Shown: positions 23,672 through 36,331, counted from the first letter of the stretch. The stretch is DNA of 64,000 nucleotides from Bradysia coprophila (GCF_014529535.1 NW_023503416.1:603298-667297), one strand, 5' to 3'. Translations and numbers: made by a program. The notes: generated by a model from the sequence alone, not told the origin.

Positions 23672-25829
23672 ATGACATTATCGGGCAGTGAAAAGTACAG
23701 TAGAAGGAAACTGGGATATGAGCACAATGGTGCATCTAATCCGAAGCTACAAATATCATTAAGAAGCAGTATTCTGATTTTTGGAGTTATCGTTTCGGTA
23801 ATTGTGCTGAAATTGCTTGTGGTATTGAGTGAGTATTTTCATTTTTTTTCTGTATTCGTGTAATGCGTATTAACCTAAGGTTGAGTTATTTCCGAAAAGT
23901 TGGTTACGATGATGAAAAAAATGTTCCAAAAATAAATTTTTATTGATTGATGGAGTGCTAAATTTACTTGTTATTACACCAAATGGCATATGTTTCTTCT
24001 GTAATTGAAGACTGTAGTGTTTCTATTTTTATGATTTTTGAAGAATTCATTATGTTATTTCATTAACTATACTGAATCGTAAATATTGATGTAAATATTT
24101 CTTCGTGAATTGATCGATGTGATGCTCACTGAATTTATCATTAACCTAAGTCTCCAAGATATCTTTCTTTCGGGGGAATCTTCAAACAGACAATAACCGT
24201 TTTAAATGGACACGAAAATATTTAGCCTTTCACAGGCGACATGCACATCACTCACCAGTTTTAGTACCCGATCTATTACTTCATCTGATCTAAGTATTTT
24301 CAAGAGATTGATTTCAAATCTTTTACTTCATTTCGTTGAACATTGTTTTGGTATTTGAAACCTCATGAGTCGTAGCCCTTTAACTATATGGTCGTATATG
24401 GAATCTTGCTACAGACAATAACCGTTTTAAATGGACACGAAAATATTTAACCTTTCACAGGCGGCATGCATGCACATCACTCACCAGTTTTAGTACCCGA
24501 TCTATTACTTCATCTGATCTAAGTATTTTAAAGACATTGATTCCAGATCTTTTACTTCATTTCGTTAAACATTGTTTTGGTATTTGAAATCTCATGAGTC
24601 GTAGCCCTTTAACTATATGCTCGTTTATTTTAGAAGTCTTTATCAATAAGAAATGTTAGTTGTTCGTAACAGGTTAGTTGTAAAATTCGTTGTTGACCTG
24701 CTTATTCAATTATTATTATTATTATTCATCATCAACACAGACAAATTTTCGAGTATCATCACCGAACAGAAAAGAAAATATTTACCTTTCCTGATGTCTT
24801 TATATCGTTTTTAGTTCGTTTGTACATATTGGAAATGATATCATTCGATTTGAAGACAAATATTTAAACATTGAATTTAACTTTGGTACATAAACATTCT
24901 GGATCTTCAAGGTTTTCTTTGTATAATAATGACTTTTAAGTGCGTAATTGTCAGTCCTTTTTTAGTCCACAATTTTTTATGAAATTATAAGTCAAATAAC
25001 GAGCCTGTGGAATATAATTTAGTCGCATTAACTATAGCTCATAAGGTTAAGTGGGTGGAGTGAGATACCTCTACAGCATCTAGGCCTGTTACGTATGACC
25101 CGCATATCATTTTTCAATGTCAAATAAAACTAAAATGTTGTGGCTTCAGTTTAACTTCAGTTTAAATACTAATAATATGACACGGTATTAATACGTTAAC
25201 TGAGTTAACTGCACAAGAGTGCATGTATAATCAAGTCCAAATTCATGTGAATAATTGATTGCCATTTCATACAATCATAATGAGATTTAAAAAATAATAA
25301 TTTTTGGAACACCATAAACGGAAACAAATGCCCACGCCCATTACTTTTACCATTCCATAATGGTGTGGTAATGTTATTTTGGTGAATTGTGTGGGAAGAT
25401 AATTTAAACAGGGCCATTTCATAGCATGTTTTACACTTTCAGCTGGAAAACCTGCTGTGTCCATAATGCTTGATACCGGAGCTATTGTGCTAGCAAAAAT
25501 TCAGCTGTTATCGAATTGGTTATCAGAGAATTGCAGCCATTTGTTATGGCCATCAATCAAGGGATCATCGTGGATTTTGTTTTCGTGGATGTTATTGTAT
25601 TTAGACAGTAGTGAACCAGGTGTGAATCCACCAACAACATTGTCTCCACGGTTAGTTATAAAGTTCTCTCTCACATGTCGGTTGAAATTTAATTAAAAAT
25701 AAATCATTTTTTCCACCAATTTACAGTCGGACAAATTACATCCGCAAATCATCTTCCCATCATATTGGCTACCTAACATCATTGGCAACTGGAATTGTTA
25801 TTTTCTGTTTGAGCTTATCAAATGTTTAA
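23672..25829 (+). CDS. ARL6IP6-like small membrane protein
   Basis: Three exons, 23672-23828, 25443-25650 and 25727-25829, join in phases 1 and 2 to 155 aa. The start ATG follows an A-rich context and is the second in-frame option of a longer open frame; nothing upstream looks coding. Hydrophobic segments occur at about residues 31-52, 85-105 and 138-152. Between the last two is a PGVNPPTTLSPRR motif followed by a HHIGYLTSLATGIV helix. A Pro-rich PP(T/S)PLSP turn before a final membrane helix recalls the C-terminal part of ARL6-interacting protein 6. I judge this from memory of the family, so the name is tentative, while the gene structure is firm. Intron 1 (1.6 kb) contains a 225-bp tandem duplication. 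Confidence 0.7.
24178..24630. repeat. 225-bp tandem duplication within an intron
   Basis: Two direct copies, about 24,178-24,401 and 24,402-24,630, are offset by 225 bp with only scattered differences. Each copy carries a CGATCTATTACTTCAT-type and an AATCTTTTACTTCATTTC-type motif, so the duplicated unit is a member of the window-wide TTTACTTCATTTG repeat family. Confidence 0.8.
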
Positions 25830-26233
25830 TTTATTTCTCTTAATTTACTCTTAGTTCAGAGTACTAGTTAAAGTAATGTGTTTCCGTTCCTAGCACAGCA
25901 CACAACAGATTTTTCAGTGAATCATTCAAATTCAGAATCGGTTCGTAGATTTTGTAAAGATCTCGGCATGGGAAATAGTTTGCATGTTCAGAATAATTTG
26001 TTTGTGCAAGTCTTATCGACTTGTGTGTTACCAGCTAAGATATTTATTTATTGGTTTTCATTTCTGTGAATTAAAATTGAAAACAAAAATCGCCTATTTG
26101 TTCTTTTTGCTCTTATTTAAGCGTCGTCATCGTTGTCATTCACATTCAATTAAAGTCCACGAATCAAAGAGAGAAAAAAACATCAACTTTACTGTTGAAC
26201 TTCAGGTGTTGTTTATTTGTTAACGAAAACAAA
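25830..26233. other. Tail-to-tail intergenic region
   Basis: Lies between the 3' ends of the ARL6IP6-like gene (+) and the small gene on the minus strand. It presumably holds both 3' UTRs. A TTTATT at 26,212-26,217 gives AATAAA on the minus strand just after the stop at 26,234. No further gene is seen. Confidence 0.5.
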
Positions 26234-27456
26234 TTATTTCTTAGATTTCTTTAAAGCAAAACTTCCAATCGAACTTAAGCGCCGTACATACGAGGCATTA
26301 TCGTCGGACACATTTCGAATTTTGAAAATATTCAGGAAGCTGTGGTTCTTAAACTTCCCGACGGCACGCACTGAATCACCTGAAATTTAAATCACTTTTC
26401 GTCTATATCGAGAATATTGGATGGAAATGCGACTTGTAGTAGGTATAGTGTTTTCGACCAGATTTTTCCATTGTATTTCTTTGAATCAGCATTGCAATCG
26501 AAAAATCATTTCGAAGTCAGAGGTCAAACACAAAATGAAAAACTTCAAAAACTGTCTTAAAACAACTCAGTTAAAAAGTGACGTATCCGCTTTTCTTCTT
26601 CTTTAGAGGAGCAAACGGTAAGTGAAATCAAAAACGAAGAAATTTGAAGAAATTTGAATTCATCTGTGACGATTGACGATGTTAAAGAATAATTATCTTC
26701 TTCTACGTTCAACAGCCATTTAATTTTGAATCAAACTATTGATAGACAATATAGAAGGTTGAAATGTAACCACACAGTCAAGCCTACACACAGACTACAA
26801 CTACAAGATGAACTACAAACTATAACTCCAACTATAGTGGGGACTAGCGGGGATTTTATTCTTAAGAATTAAGATTTTTGTAGATTTGAACGACGCTGTC
26901 TGCGATATTTTTGTCTTTGTCCTAAGACAATCTAATGAATAACGGTGAAACTCGTATTGAATATTTTCGAATCTGACTAAAACGACTTCTCAGGTCTTTA
27001 GCGAACATGTTTTTCTTAAAATTTTTCGAAAATTTCATGGAAATTACTTGGACATCTTTGGATCAGAAATCGGGTAAAATTACTCTTCTTTGGGTAATGT
27101 TACAAAACAATCAACATTCAAATTCTGACTGGTAAAGACTCTACACCATCTGCAATTTGTACCAAAGAGAAAACTCTTACCCGGTTTAAGATCATCCATT
27201 TTGACATCGATTTCTGAAAATATCGCTTGCAGTATCGGTCCCGAATCGTTTCGGAGTAGCAGAATTCTTTGATGTTCCTTTGTGGTAACTTTAAAAATCT
27301 TTGCTAAACAAAAATTTGAAAGTCAAAAACTGATTGTTCAGCATAATCTAAAATATTATTACCAAAAACTTCGTAGAAAGCGTCCGGATGATTTTTCTTA
27401 AACTCTAAAACCTGCCCTACGTCACCTGTAAGGCAACGTTGTGTCGCTGTGTCCAT
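26234..27456 (-). CDS. Small unrecognised protein, possibly OB-fold
   Basis: Three minus-strand exons, 27363-27456, 27181-27303 and 26234-26379, join at two phase-1 junctions (donors GTAATA and GTAAGA, acceptors TTTAG and TTCAG) and give 120 aa ending in TAA. The first ATG encodes MDTATQRCLTGDVGQVLEF. The middle and end alternate hydrophobic and polar residues, as in ILLLRNDSGPILQAIF, DDLKPGDSVRAVGKF and HSFLNIFKIRNVSDD. This resembles the beta strands and PGD turn of an OB-fold nucleic-acid-binding domain, but that is a pattern judgement, not a match to a named family. The C-terminus is Lys-rich (KKSKK). A poly(A) signal follows closely on the minus strand. Confidence 0.65.
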
Positions 27457-28922
27457 TCGGAATTTACAATTTTTAACTATTGTGAGAAACAAACAAAAAA
27501 GAAACCACGCGCAATGTTCGGTTATAGTGTTGAGGCGTAAAATTCATAGAATTATTGTTACATGGTACGCTGTGTGAAAGAGTCTAGGATGTTGGTCCGT
27601 CCCAATAGCTATTTCTCTTTTGAATTTTTTCTAAAAATTTTGTCTGAGAAAAGATGTGTAACTGCAGAAATGTCGCTCGAAAGTCTAACCTACTCGTGTT
27701 AGCGATTGCTTGAATGATTCTTATACTTGGTGTTCTACCTTAAATAATACGCCTCGTAATCCCAGCCGAAATAAAGTTTCAATTAAGGTTGAGCGGCTTT
27801 TATTTTAAATGTGTAAGACCTGCAACGATATTCTTGTAAAATATCGACCAAAACCAAATCAACAAAAGATGTTTTCATCGCCGTTTTCATTGTACAAAGT
27901 TCCTGACAAAAAAATTATAACAGGAAGGAGCAGGGTAATTTTCCTTTTACTAAATGTTACATAAAATAGTGTTTCGTCTATTCATAGAATACTTTGTAGA
28001 ACAATCGTACTCGCCTATTACTTACATCATTTATCACACAGAGACTGGAAGATCTAATGAATATTTAAATCAAAATTTAAATAAAAACTATTTCAATACC
28101 CTTGTTTTAATAGAGATGTTATGGAGAACCTTTTAAACAATTGTCTCTTAGATTGCCGGCAGTCTCATAAGTACATCGATTTACTATCAATTGATTATTG
28201 AGTACTTTTCGAGTGGGCTAATCGGGTGCACATATTAGAGATAAGTCGTTGTAAATTTTTGGCGTTCCCCTCGCGTGAATTGTGAATATGCTAGTCATTT
28301 ATAAAGTAAGAAAAAAAGCGTTTATGACCACTTGAAGTGGTAAAGTTTATAAAAACCGTGGAATGAATCGTGCAAGTCGTCTGAATTTTCATGTGGATCA
28401 TGTGATCTGAATGATTTCAACAACAACAACAACAACAACAAAAACGGGTGAGAAACAGGTCTTTGAACATTGAAGACTAAATTTATTTCAAAAGTTCAGA
28501 GGAGATCGGATATAATCTTATTTTCAAAATATAATTTTGTCTTTAGTTTATGCTTGCTACATGTCGGGATGTAATAAAAGTATAATCTCTTTATTCATCT
28601 TTTCTTAGAATTGTCCGAATAAACTTAATCGAAAGATTTATTTCGCTGAGATGTAGATACGTGCAGATGTTGCTACGACCGAAAAAGAAACACCTTCATA
28701 CCAACACTTAAAGATTTTTATCTCATAACGACAAATTGAAGTCGTCCAATTAGTTCCACCACTTTACGCTAATCACGTTGGTAACACGCCTATTTCTCTT
28801 TGCCTAATAAAACAAGCTTTTTCGGTGATAAGAATAGGTATTTAAGGAGGCTCGATTACATTTTTTACTTAGTGTTCTTTCATCTTTCACTGAACCTGGT
28901 TAAGATTTTCTTATAAGTCACC
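27457..28922. other. Intergenic with a (CAA)n microsatellite
   Basis: No gene is supported. A CAA trinucleotide run of about eight repeats lies at 28,420-28,441. The last 100 bp should contain the promoter of the inositol phosphatase gene; a TATTTAA at about 28,839 is a possible TATA-like element. Confidence 0.45.
28420..28441. repeat. (CAA)n microsatellite
   Basis: About seven to eight perfect CAA repeats, followed by AAAACGGG. Confidence 0.8.
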
Positions 28923-30491
28923 ATGGCAAAACTTTTCGCATTACTAATCTCATTGTTGGCGATATCTCAGACGCAAAGTAACCCTAATTATTGTTACTCG
29001 TCTGATTCAGTTCGGCCACAACTGGCAATGTTTTCTACAAAAACGTCTTACCAAAGTGTAAGCGGTTCATCAGTAGATCCTTCAGTTTCCAGTAAGTGTT
29101 TTGTTGAATTTAGGCAAGGCTCAGCTTATTGACATTGCAATATGCTTTAGATTGCACACCAAAAAAATTCTGGATGCTGCAACGTCATGGAACTCGATTG
29201 CCGAATGCCAATCAAATCAGCAAATTTCCTAACATTCCTTCGGTACAGGAAAAGGCTATTAACAATCACGACAACAAAGGGAAAGGAACACTCTGTGCAG
29301 AAGATCTTGAACTCATTAGAAATTGGAAAATAGACACCAATTTAACGGAGAGTATTGCTGAATATTTGACACTAGCCGGATGGATGGAAGTCGAAAATAT
29401 TGCACGTCGTTATCAATCGGCCTTTCCAACGTTACTCCCTCCAACGTACAGTCCGAGTCAGTATTTGTTCCAACATACAGACGCACAACGAACACAAGGA
29501 AGCTTCCGTGCATTCGCGGATGGTTTGTTCGGTTACAATGGATACAAAGCTGTTGTTCCTGAGCCGATACCCGATCGAGATTTACTGTTAAGAGTGAGAA
29601 GTGTTAACCGACTTAAAGTGACGAATTGTTTCATTTATTTCTGCTTTCGTTTCACTTTTCTTAGCCTTACGATTTTTGTGCGGAATGGCTAGCAAATAGT
29701 GCAGAAGAAAAGGAAATGTCTAAGTTCGAAAAGGGTGACGAATATGATGATGTCATCGATAATGTCAACGAAAAGCTTGGGTAATTTATAACTTAACTGA
29801 CCATTTCATTTGATGTCCTAATGATCGAAAATTGAATCAATAGAGGAACATCTGCCTCAAAATCAAATGTACGAAGTATGTGGCAATTGTGTCGCTTTGA
29901 ACAAGCTGCCGATTTGTCTCGGTCGGCTCCATGGTGTTCTGTCTTTTCGTATGACGATGTTGCGGTTATGGAATATGGAGAAGATTTGGGTTACTACTAT
30001 GAAGCTGGATACGGCTTTAGCATGAACAAAAACATTTTATGCGAAACTGTGCAAAATATGCTCCTGTTTTTGCAAAATGATGGTGGCGAGGCTCCCGCTC
30101 GTATTTTGGTTACTCATTCTACAGTAATGCAACTGATGATGGTTTCGTTGGGACTATATGAAGATGAGACACCTTTGAAAAGCTCTAATTTTGCTGAACA
30201 ACTCAATAGAAAGTGGAGAACCAGTGAACAGACAGCATTCGCTTCGAATTTAGCTGTAATCCGATATGAGTAAGTGATTTTCATCATTACGTTGTTCGTT
30301 TTATTTTTAAATTTTAAATTTTCTGAAATAGCTGCGCAGATGGTGACAACGAAGTACTGTTTTTATACAATGAACGTCCATTGGAAATACCTGGGTGTCA
30401 GTCGAACGGTCTATGCAAAGTGAGCTATATTTTAGAGACGTACGACAGATATTTAACGGCTGACTGCCCGAATATTTTCTGCACTGCATAA
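28923..30491 (+). CDS. Mipp1: Multiple inositol polyphosphate phosphatase (histidine acid phosphatase family)
   Basis: MINPP enzymes dephosphorylate InsP5/InsP6 and work in the ER lumen or outside the cell. Five exons, 28923-29091, 29151-29593, 29665-29780, 29844-30269 and 30332-30491, give 437 aa, close to the family's usual 450-490. The protein starts with a signal peptide (MAKLFALLISLLAISQTQS). The catalytic RHGTRLP motif is intact at residues 68-74, with the nucleophile His69. Family-typical features follow: a QHTDAQRTQGS segment, an FASNLAVIRY strand and a cysteine-containing tail. The C-terminal proton-donor motif, HAE in MINPP enzymes, here reads HST (residues 334-336). The general acid is therefore missing, and activity may be altered or lost. 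Identification of the family is secure; the specific symbol is less so. Confidence 0.88.
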
Positions 30492-31806
30492 ACGGCAATT
30501 TGTAATTTAATTCGATGTTAATCGAAAATTTATTTATTTATTGTATTTTATACTTATAAAGAAATGTAACTGAAATGAGCTGCCCATTTTTCTTTTAAAG
30601 TCATATTCCTTAGCTCCTCCCACCATTTTTTTGTTGTTGAAATCTTCAAACTGTCTGATAAAACAGCTAATTCAAATGTGCACGATAATGTCCACGTTTT
30701 TCTATTTCGAGAAATTGAACCATTTGAAGTGGAAGCGAAGACTTTCTGTGTGTTTCACGAAGAGTTGTATTTACTAATTCACGCGAGGGGCACGCCAAAG
30801 ATAACATCGCGACTATATAGTCTCTGATGATAATAGTATCGGATAAGGAAGCTCGAAATGTGCTCAGTAATCAATTTTTGGTACTATAATCAGTTACATC
30901 TTCAATGTTTCTACAACCGACATGTGCTATATCGGGAAATTCCATTATTTGATGTGACAACGAATGTTTCTCAATACTTAATTATTCATTAATCTTTCAC
31001 AGAAGCATGTCATTACAATCGGATCTGTTACTTCATTTAATCTACTTGTTCTCACAAGCCTCATTTCAAATCTTTTTCTTCATTTTTTAGAAAATACGTT
31101 TTGCTTCTCATCTTAATTCTGCCATGCTATGTCATCCGTAACAAGATAATTTACGTTGGGACATGCCAAGATAAACACCAACCTTAGTCTATGATATCAT
31201 TTGAACATTTCACATAACAAATATTTGAGGTGGAATCTTTCACTTCAAATGTTTTAACACACATTTCGATATATATCAGACACCACTCTCTGTACTTATT
31301 TTTATGGTCGTTGTCGATGGCAAATGTCATAATTAATGCTTTCATTGATTCCATAGCACGCTAGAAAATTAGGCATTATGGAGAACAGTAAATGAAGGAT
31401 TCCTTGAAGGACTGAGAATAGCAATATGCAACAAAACTGAAGTTTGTGATTCGCTATTTTACCCTGAGTTTAACACAACGTCTTTCATGATTGTGAGTGA
31501 CGGATCGATTGTCTTATAGCGTAAAAATTACTGCCTGTATTTGCTCATCGGGTAAATAGCAAGAGAAAATGATAATTTAGTTCACTACTGCTCATACGTA
31601 ATGGAAATATTACTCCCGATCGGCTATTACTCAAATGTTTCATGTTATCAACAACGAGTGAACTCAACTCTGTTGCCTTACGAAATAATGAGATAAGTTA
31701 CTGATTTGTAATTATTATGTCTACGTCTGTAGTTCAGTTGTGTCGTAGCTGCACAGAGTTGTTCGTTCATTCTATCTATCATCTTTAACTGAATAGTTTT
31801 AGAACA
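30492..31806. other. Intergenic with repeat copies
   Basis: No gene is seen. A TTACTTCATTT-type repeat copy covers about 30,985-31,110 (GGATCTGTTACTTCATTT then AAATCTTTTTCTTCATTT), with a further fragment near 31,225. Confidence 0.5.
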
Positions 31807-33210
31807 ATGGATTCAATCCCAGTTATTGATTTAGACTTTTTTACAAAATGTGAAATAACGGACAGTGTTTTAAATGAGATCAAAACCAAGAAAATTGCTG
31901 AAGAAATTAGATTCGCTTTGCATGAAGTAGGATTTATGTACCTAATCAATCATCGTGTTTCACCAGTTGTTGTAAGTCAGATGTATGAGAAACGCGTAAA
32001 GTTTAAAGTACAACCGTTCTGTATGATATCATGATAGATCGAAAATGCATTCAAAGCCAGTAAATCGTTCTTCGATTTGGAATTGGAGACAAAGGCCAAG
32101 TACAAGAAAATACCAGTGTTGACTAACCATGGATGGATTCAGCCAGGCGCAGAATTGTTATTAAATGCAAAAAGAAAGGGAAACGAAAATTTCACAAAAA
32201 TTTCATCATTCACAGATTGCATCCAAAATCCGTATTCGAACTTCGGGAAGGTTTCGATTTCGTCGATGCCACGAAAGTGATCAGCGAATGCCCGAGCTTC
32301 TCTGTTGAAATGTCGACATTCAAAACCGCCTGCGAACAATTTGCTCGTAAGGTTTTGCTACTTCTGAGCTTGGCATTTCAAATTGACGATGTCAATTTCT
32401 TCGTAAACACCTGTACGCACTTGAACGATCCAAATGTGCCGAATGAGTGCGATATGCGAGCTATCTACTATCCGCCAATTCCGAAAAATCAAGACATCCC
32501 AGAGGGAACCGTTCGATGTGCATCACATACAGACTATGAGTTGATGACTTTACTGTTTCAGGATAATGTCGGAGGATTGGAGGTTTGTAAATCCTACATA
32601 CCGAATGAACGAGTCAGAAGAATTGGTTTTGAAATTTGCTTTTTATCAATAAGGTCCGACGAACCGACGGAAGTTGGCTACCTGCAACTCCAGTACCTGG
32701 TAGCATTCTTGTGAACACAGGAGATCTATTGGAAAGATGGACGAGTGGATATTTTCCTGCTACAGTAAGTTTAGTTTCTATGGATAGCCATGAGGGCATA
32801 GTCACTTTAACCTTTCAGCAACGGCTATCCATCTGATATCGAGAATGATTACAAAAATAGCCGGGCTTGTATCGTCTCCTAGTAAATCAAATGAAGTAAA
32901 AGATTGTGTAACCGATTATATCGTGACATGACTGGCGTTTCTAGAAGGGTTAAATCGATTGAGTAGGTGACGTGAATATTTTTTACCACTTGAATATTTG
33001 TAGAAACATCGTGTGATCATTCCACCAACAGAAATCAAACAGAGGACGCCTCGATATTCTTTTGCATACTTTTTCGCACCAGACAACGACACTGTGGTAT
33101 CGCCGATCGTAAATTCTCCAATTGCTCAATCTCTCAAAGCGACGGGCAGTGAACCAATAACTGCCTATCAACACATTCAAAACCGGGTCAAAGAAGCGTA
33201 CCAGTATTAA
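31807..33210 (+). CDS. 2-oxoglutarate/Fe(II)-dependent oxygenase, isopenicillin-N-synthase-like
   Basis: Five exons, 31807-31971, 32038-32156, 32216-32582, 32654-32764 and 33004-33210, give 322 aa. The N-terminus has the DIOX_N pattern (IPVIDLDFF, then GFMYLINHRV). The double-stranded beta-helix core carries the iron ligands His199-x-Asp201 (CASHTDYE) and His256 (KHRVI). The 2-oxoglutarate-binding R-x-S is Arg271/Ser273 (TPRYSF). All catalytic residues are present, so it should be active. The substrate cannot be told from sequence; the family includes enzymes of many small-molecule oxidations. The second intron uses a weak donor (GTTATT) that I chose because it restores phase. Intron 4 carries a reversed TTTACTTCATTTG repeat. 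A poly(A) signal AATAAA lies at 33,268. Confidence 0.9.
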
Positions 33211-33597
33211 GAGTTGGTATTTCGTTATAACTGGAGGCTCAGTTTAAGTTAAAGAATTCAGATTTTCAATAAATTTGGGCATTATCAATGGAAATATGAA
33301 AGAGAATTTTTGGATATTTTGTGAACCAGATTTGATCATCTAGTGATACTGATGGTAATCTGTCGTCATTGATAAACGAAAGAAGCGACATCGGTGAGAT
33401 GATTATCCTTTGTTAAATTAAATTCGGTTTCTTGAATCCATCCCCTTATAGGTGATATCGATTATGGTGAAGGACTTACCTTCATATCAAAATGTTCTCC
33501 TTAACGACCAATATTGAAAATCACCAAATTTTATTTAAAATTTTCGTTTTCTTTCCATTCATCAAAAATTACAGTTCCATGGCATCTTGGTCCAGCC
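33211..33597. other. Tail-to-tail intergenic region
   Basis: Contains AATAAA at 33,268-33,273 (+) for the oxygenase and TTTATT at 33,530-33,535, which is AATAAA on the minus strand for DRG1. Nothing else is seen. Confidence 0.5.
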
Positions 33598-34967
33598 CTA
33601 AACTTTCTTAACAATTTGCACAACATCTTCATCATTTAAAATATGTTCGATTCCGACCTTTTGCGGTTGATGCTTCACTGACGATCCCCAGACCAGGCCA
33701 CTTTAAAAGAAAGAAAAAATACAAAATTTAGCACACTGTCTGTTGAAAGGAAATGCTTTCGTGTCGCACGTACTATTTGAATTCTCTAGCAATGGTTCGA
33801 TGCAGTTTGTTACAAAAATCTTCAATCGATGTTCGTTCGCTGTGCAAAACGATGGGCGAGCTGTAATCGGGCAATTGGCCTTTCGGTTTAGTGTAAATGC
33901 GAACTAGTTTCAAATATTGCCACATCAAATCCAATAAATCGTCAAAGTTCCATCGATGGTGAGCGGAAATCGGTACACAATGCGGTATCTTGTAAATCAC
34001 ATCCAATTCTTCGATACTAATCTGATCGATTTTATTCAGCAAGTAGATGCACGGTATGTAAATTCGATTGCCTTCAATGACATCGATCAAATCATCGGTG
34101 GTTGCGTCGAACCTTAGCGTTATGTCAGCATTGTGGATTTTATATTCGGATAAAATCGTTTTGACCGTGTCGAGATCCAGTTCAGATTGAGCTACCGTTG
34201 CATTCAAATTAATTCCACCTTTGTCTTTTCGTCGGTAGTTTATGTTTGGAGGTTTTTGATTCAAACGGATACCGAATCCTTCAAGTTCGTGTTCAAGCAA
34301 TTTTTTATGATGCAACGGTTTCAAAACGTCCAGCACCATGAAGATTAGATTACACGTTCGGGCGACAGCAATAACTTGACGACCTCGACCTTTACCATCT
34401 TTTGCACCTTCAATAATACCAGGCAAATCGAGCAATTGAATCTTAGCCCCTTTGTACTTGATGCAGCCCGGCACGGTTGTCAGAGTCGTAAATTCATAAG
34501 CTGCCACTTCAGAATACACACCGGCTAAATTTGATAGTAACGTCGATTTTCCTACCGATGGAAATCCGACAAATCCTAAAAGATTTTAGAATACGTGAAT
34601 TAGAATGGGATGGGGTTTGCTAACAACTTCAGTGAATGCCTTCACTTACCGACACGAGCATCACCGGTTTTCGCCACCTCAAAGCCTTGTTCACTTGCAC
34701 CGCCGCCTCCCTTTGGTGCGATTAATTCGCGACGAAGTTTGGCAAGTCTAGCTTTTAACAGACCCAAATGACCAGCAGTAGCCTTGTTTTTCTGCGTTCT
34801 GGCCATCTAAATTTCAAAGAGACGACATTGTGAGTTAACGAAAAATCTAATTTCATCCCGTTAAAGTGTTAAATTTTGTTCAATTTTGGTAACCTTAAAT
34901 GTTGACAAAATTTTGATGACTTTACCTCCGACTCAATCGACGCAATTTTCTCCAAAATAGTACTCAT
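33598..34967 (-). CDS. DRG1: Developmentally regulated GTP-binding protein 1 (DRG1)
   Basis: DRG1 is a ribosome-associated GTPase of the OBG/DRG class that works with the DFRP1 partner in translation. Four minus-strand exons, 34926-34967, 34650-34806, 33774-34575 and 33598-33700, give 367 aa, the same length as the animal protein. Very high conservation is visible: a start [12 protein letters not shown], the block [21 protein letters not shown]-loop GFPSVGKS at about residues 70-77, the switch [22 protein letters not shown] for guanine specificity, and a C-terminal TGS domain ending [13 protein letters not shown]. The intron after the P-loop lead-in and the tiny first coding exon are the main structural features. 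I see nothing unusual in the product. Confidence 0.97.
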
Positions 34968-35347
34968 GATTGGTAATTTTCTCCGTCGTTGGTCAGTCTC
35001 CGGGTCGCTGCCTTATAATTGTTATTAATAACGAGGTAAAATTCGAAATAATTGTGAGTTCTGATACTCGGATAAAAAATTTTGTTCGCGTGGTTACGAA
35101 CACTTCAAGTGAACGAATATTTGAACTGTCAGAAAATGTCAAATTTCCATCAGCACCGTCGCAGTGATTTTTCTTCCATTAATTTAATTTTTGAATGTTG
35201 GTATAATGCCACTACGTTCCGTTTCATGTGGCGGTGGGTTTAAATAGTTCAAGTCACTGCCGAATTAGTTATTTTCTCAACTCCCCAACTCCACGGCCTA
35301 TTATTGGTACTTTGAATTACCGAATTTCCCTAAATCATCGTTGAAAT

Positions 35348-35494
35348 GGTGTCGGGGAATCTCGCACACGCGATCATAGTATGCGTCCTTTTACGACATG
35401 TAACGAAAAGTCATGACTGTGCGAGATTCACCACTTAGAGGTGAATCTCGCACACCATGAATTTGTGTGGTGTGCGAGATTACCCTACCCCGTT
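35348..35494. mobile_element. Short palindromic element (AATCTCGCACAC ends)
   Basis: CGGGGAATCTCGCACAC at 35,353 and its near complement at 35,471-35,494 bound the element. GTGCGAGATTCACC and GGTGAATCTCGCAC form an inner palindrome at about 35,420-35,452. It therefore has nested hairpins with no coding potential, and is MITE-like. Confidence 0.6.
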
Positions 35495-35640
35495 GAAATT
35501 AACGAAGTTTCCTAATTTACTGATAAAATTACCGAACTTACTTTTTGATAATCTTGTCAGTTAATTAGACAAACTCTATATATGCAGTTCGCTGATCTGA
35601 TTTGTTAATCTAGGGAAGAAAATTTGGAAATTTCATTTTA

Positions 35641-35910
35641 AGGATGTTGTCACCAGAGAAAATGAAATTTCCTACTTTTTCCCGAAGTCAACGCAATGTT
35701 TTTCCCAAAGACTACCGAAGTTTCCACTGAGGTGAGAAAATGACTATTTCTCGCCCGTGTTGTGACAATTAATTTTTACAACAGAGTCGAGAAAATAGTA
35801 ATTTTTCTCCTCCGTCGAAACTTCGGGTGCCTTTGTTGTGAAAAAACGTTGTGTTTGTCTCGGGGAAAAAATTGGACATAGCATTTTCTCGGGTTATAAA
35901 CAACATCCTC
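35641..35910. mobile_element. Inverted-repeat element with AGGATGTTGT ends
   Basis: AGGATGTTGT at 35,641 is the complement of ACAACATCCT near 35,910. Inside, AGTTTCCACTGAGGTGAGAA and its rough complement on the far side of a central TTTTACAACAG give a long hairpin. Related sequence at 20,725-20,840 indicates a dispersed family. Confidence 0.6.
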
Positions 35911-36331
35911 TAAATGTAATTTCCAACTTTATTTTTCCACTGTGAAAAAATAACTATTATATGCTTCCTTCTGGAAAGAATAAAATGTAAACCCCCGGAA
36001 GCACACGATTTTCTAAAAACTCACCTCCTGTGCTAGCTCATGTAACAAAATTTTTGTAGAAAAAAAAAGCGTCAGAATTAATTAGTATTTTACATAACAA
36101 GTGATAAAAAGATGAAAAGTAGCTTTTTCGAGTGAATTATGTTCATCCGAGGCGTAGCTGGGGTCAATAAACAATATAAAACGAGACATTTCATTTTTAT
36201 CCCAAGTAATGCAATGGATTTTATCTGTCTAGAACGATAATCTCGAGCTTATCCCTCTGGGGAGTTTTTGTTTATCTCGATATATCTGTTCTCGACTGAT
36301 AAAATATGATATGCATCTATTACCAGACTGT

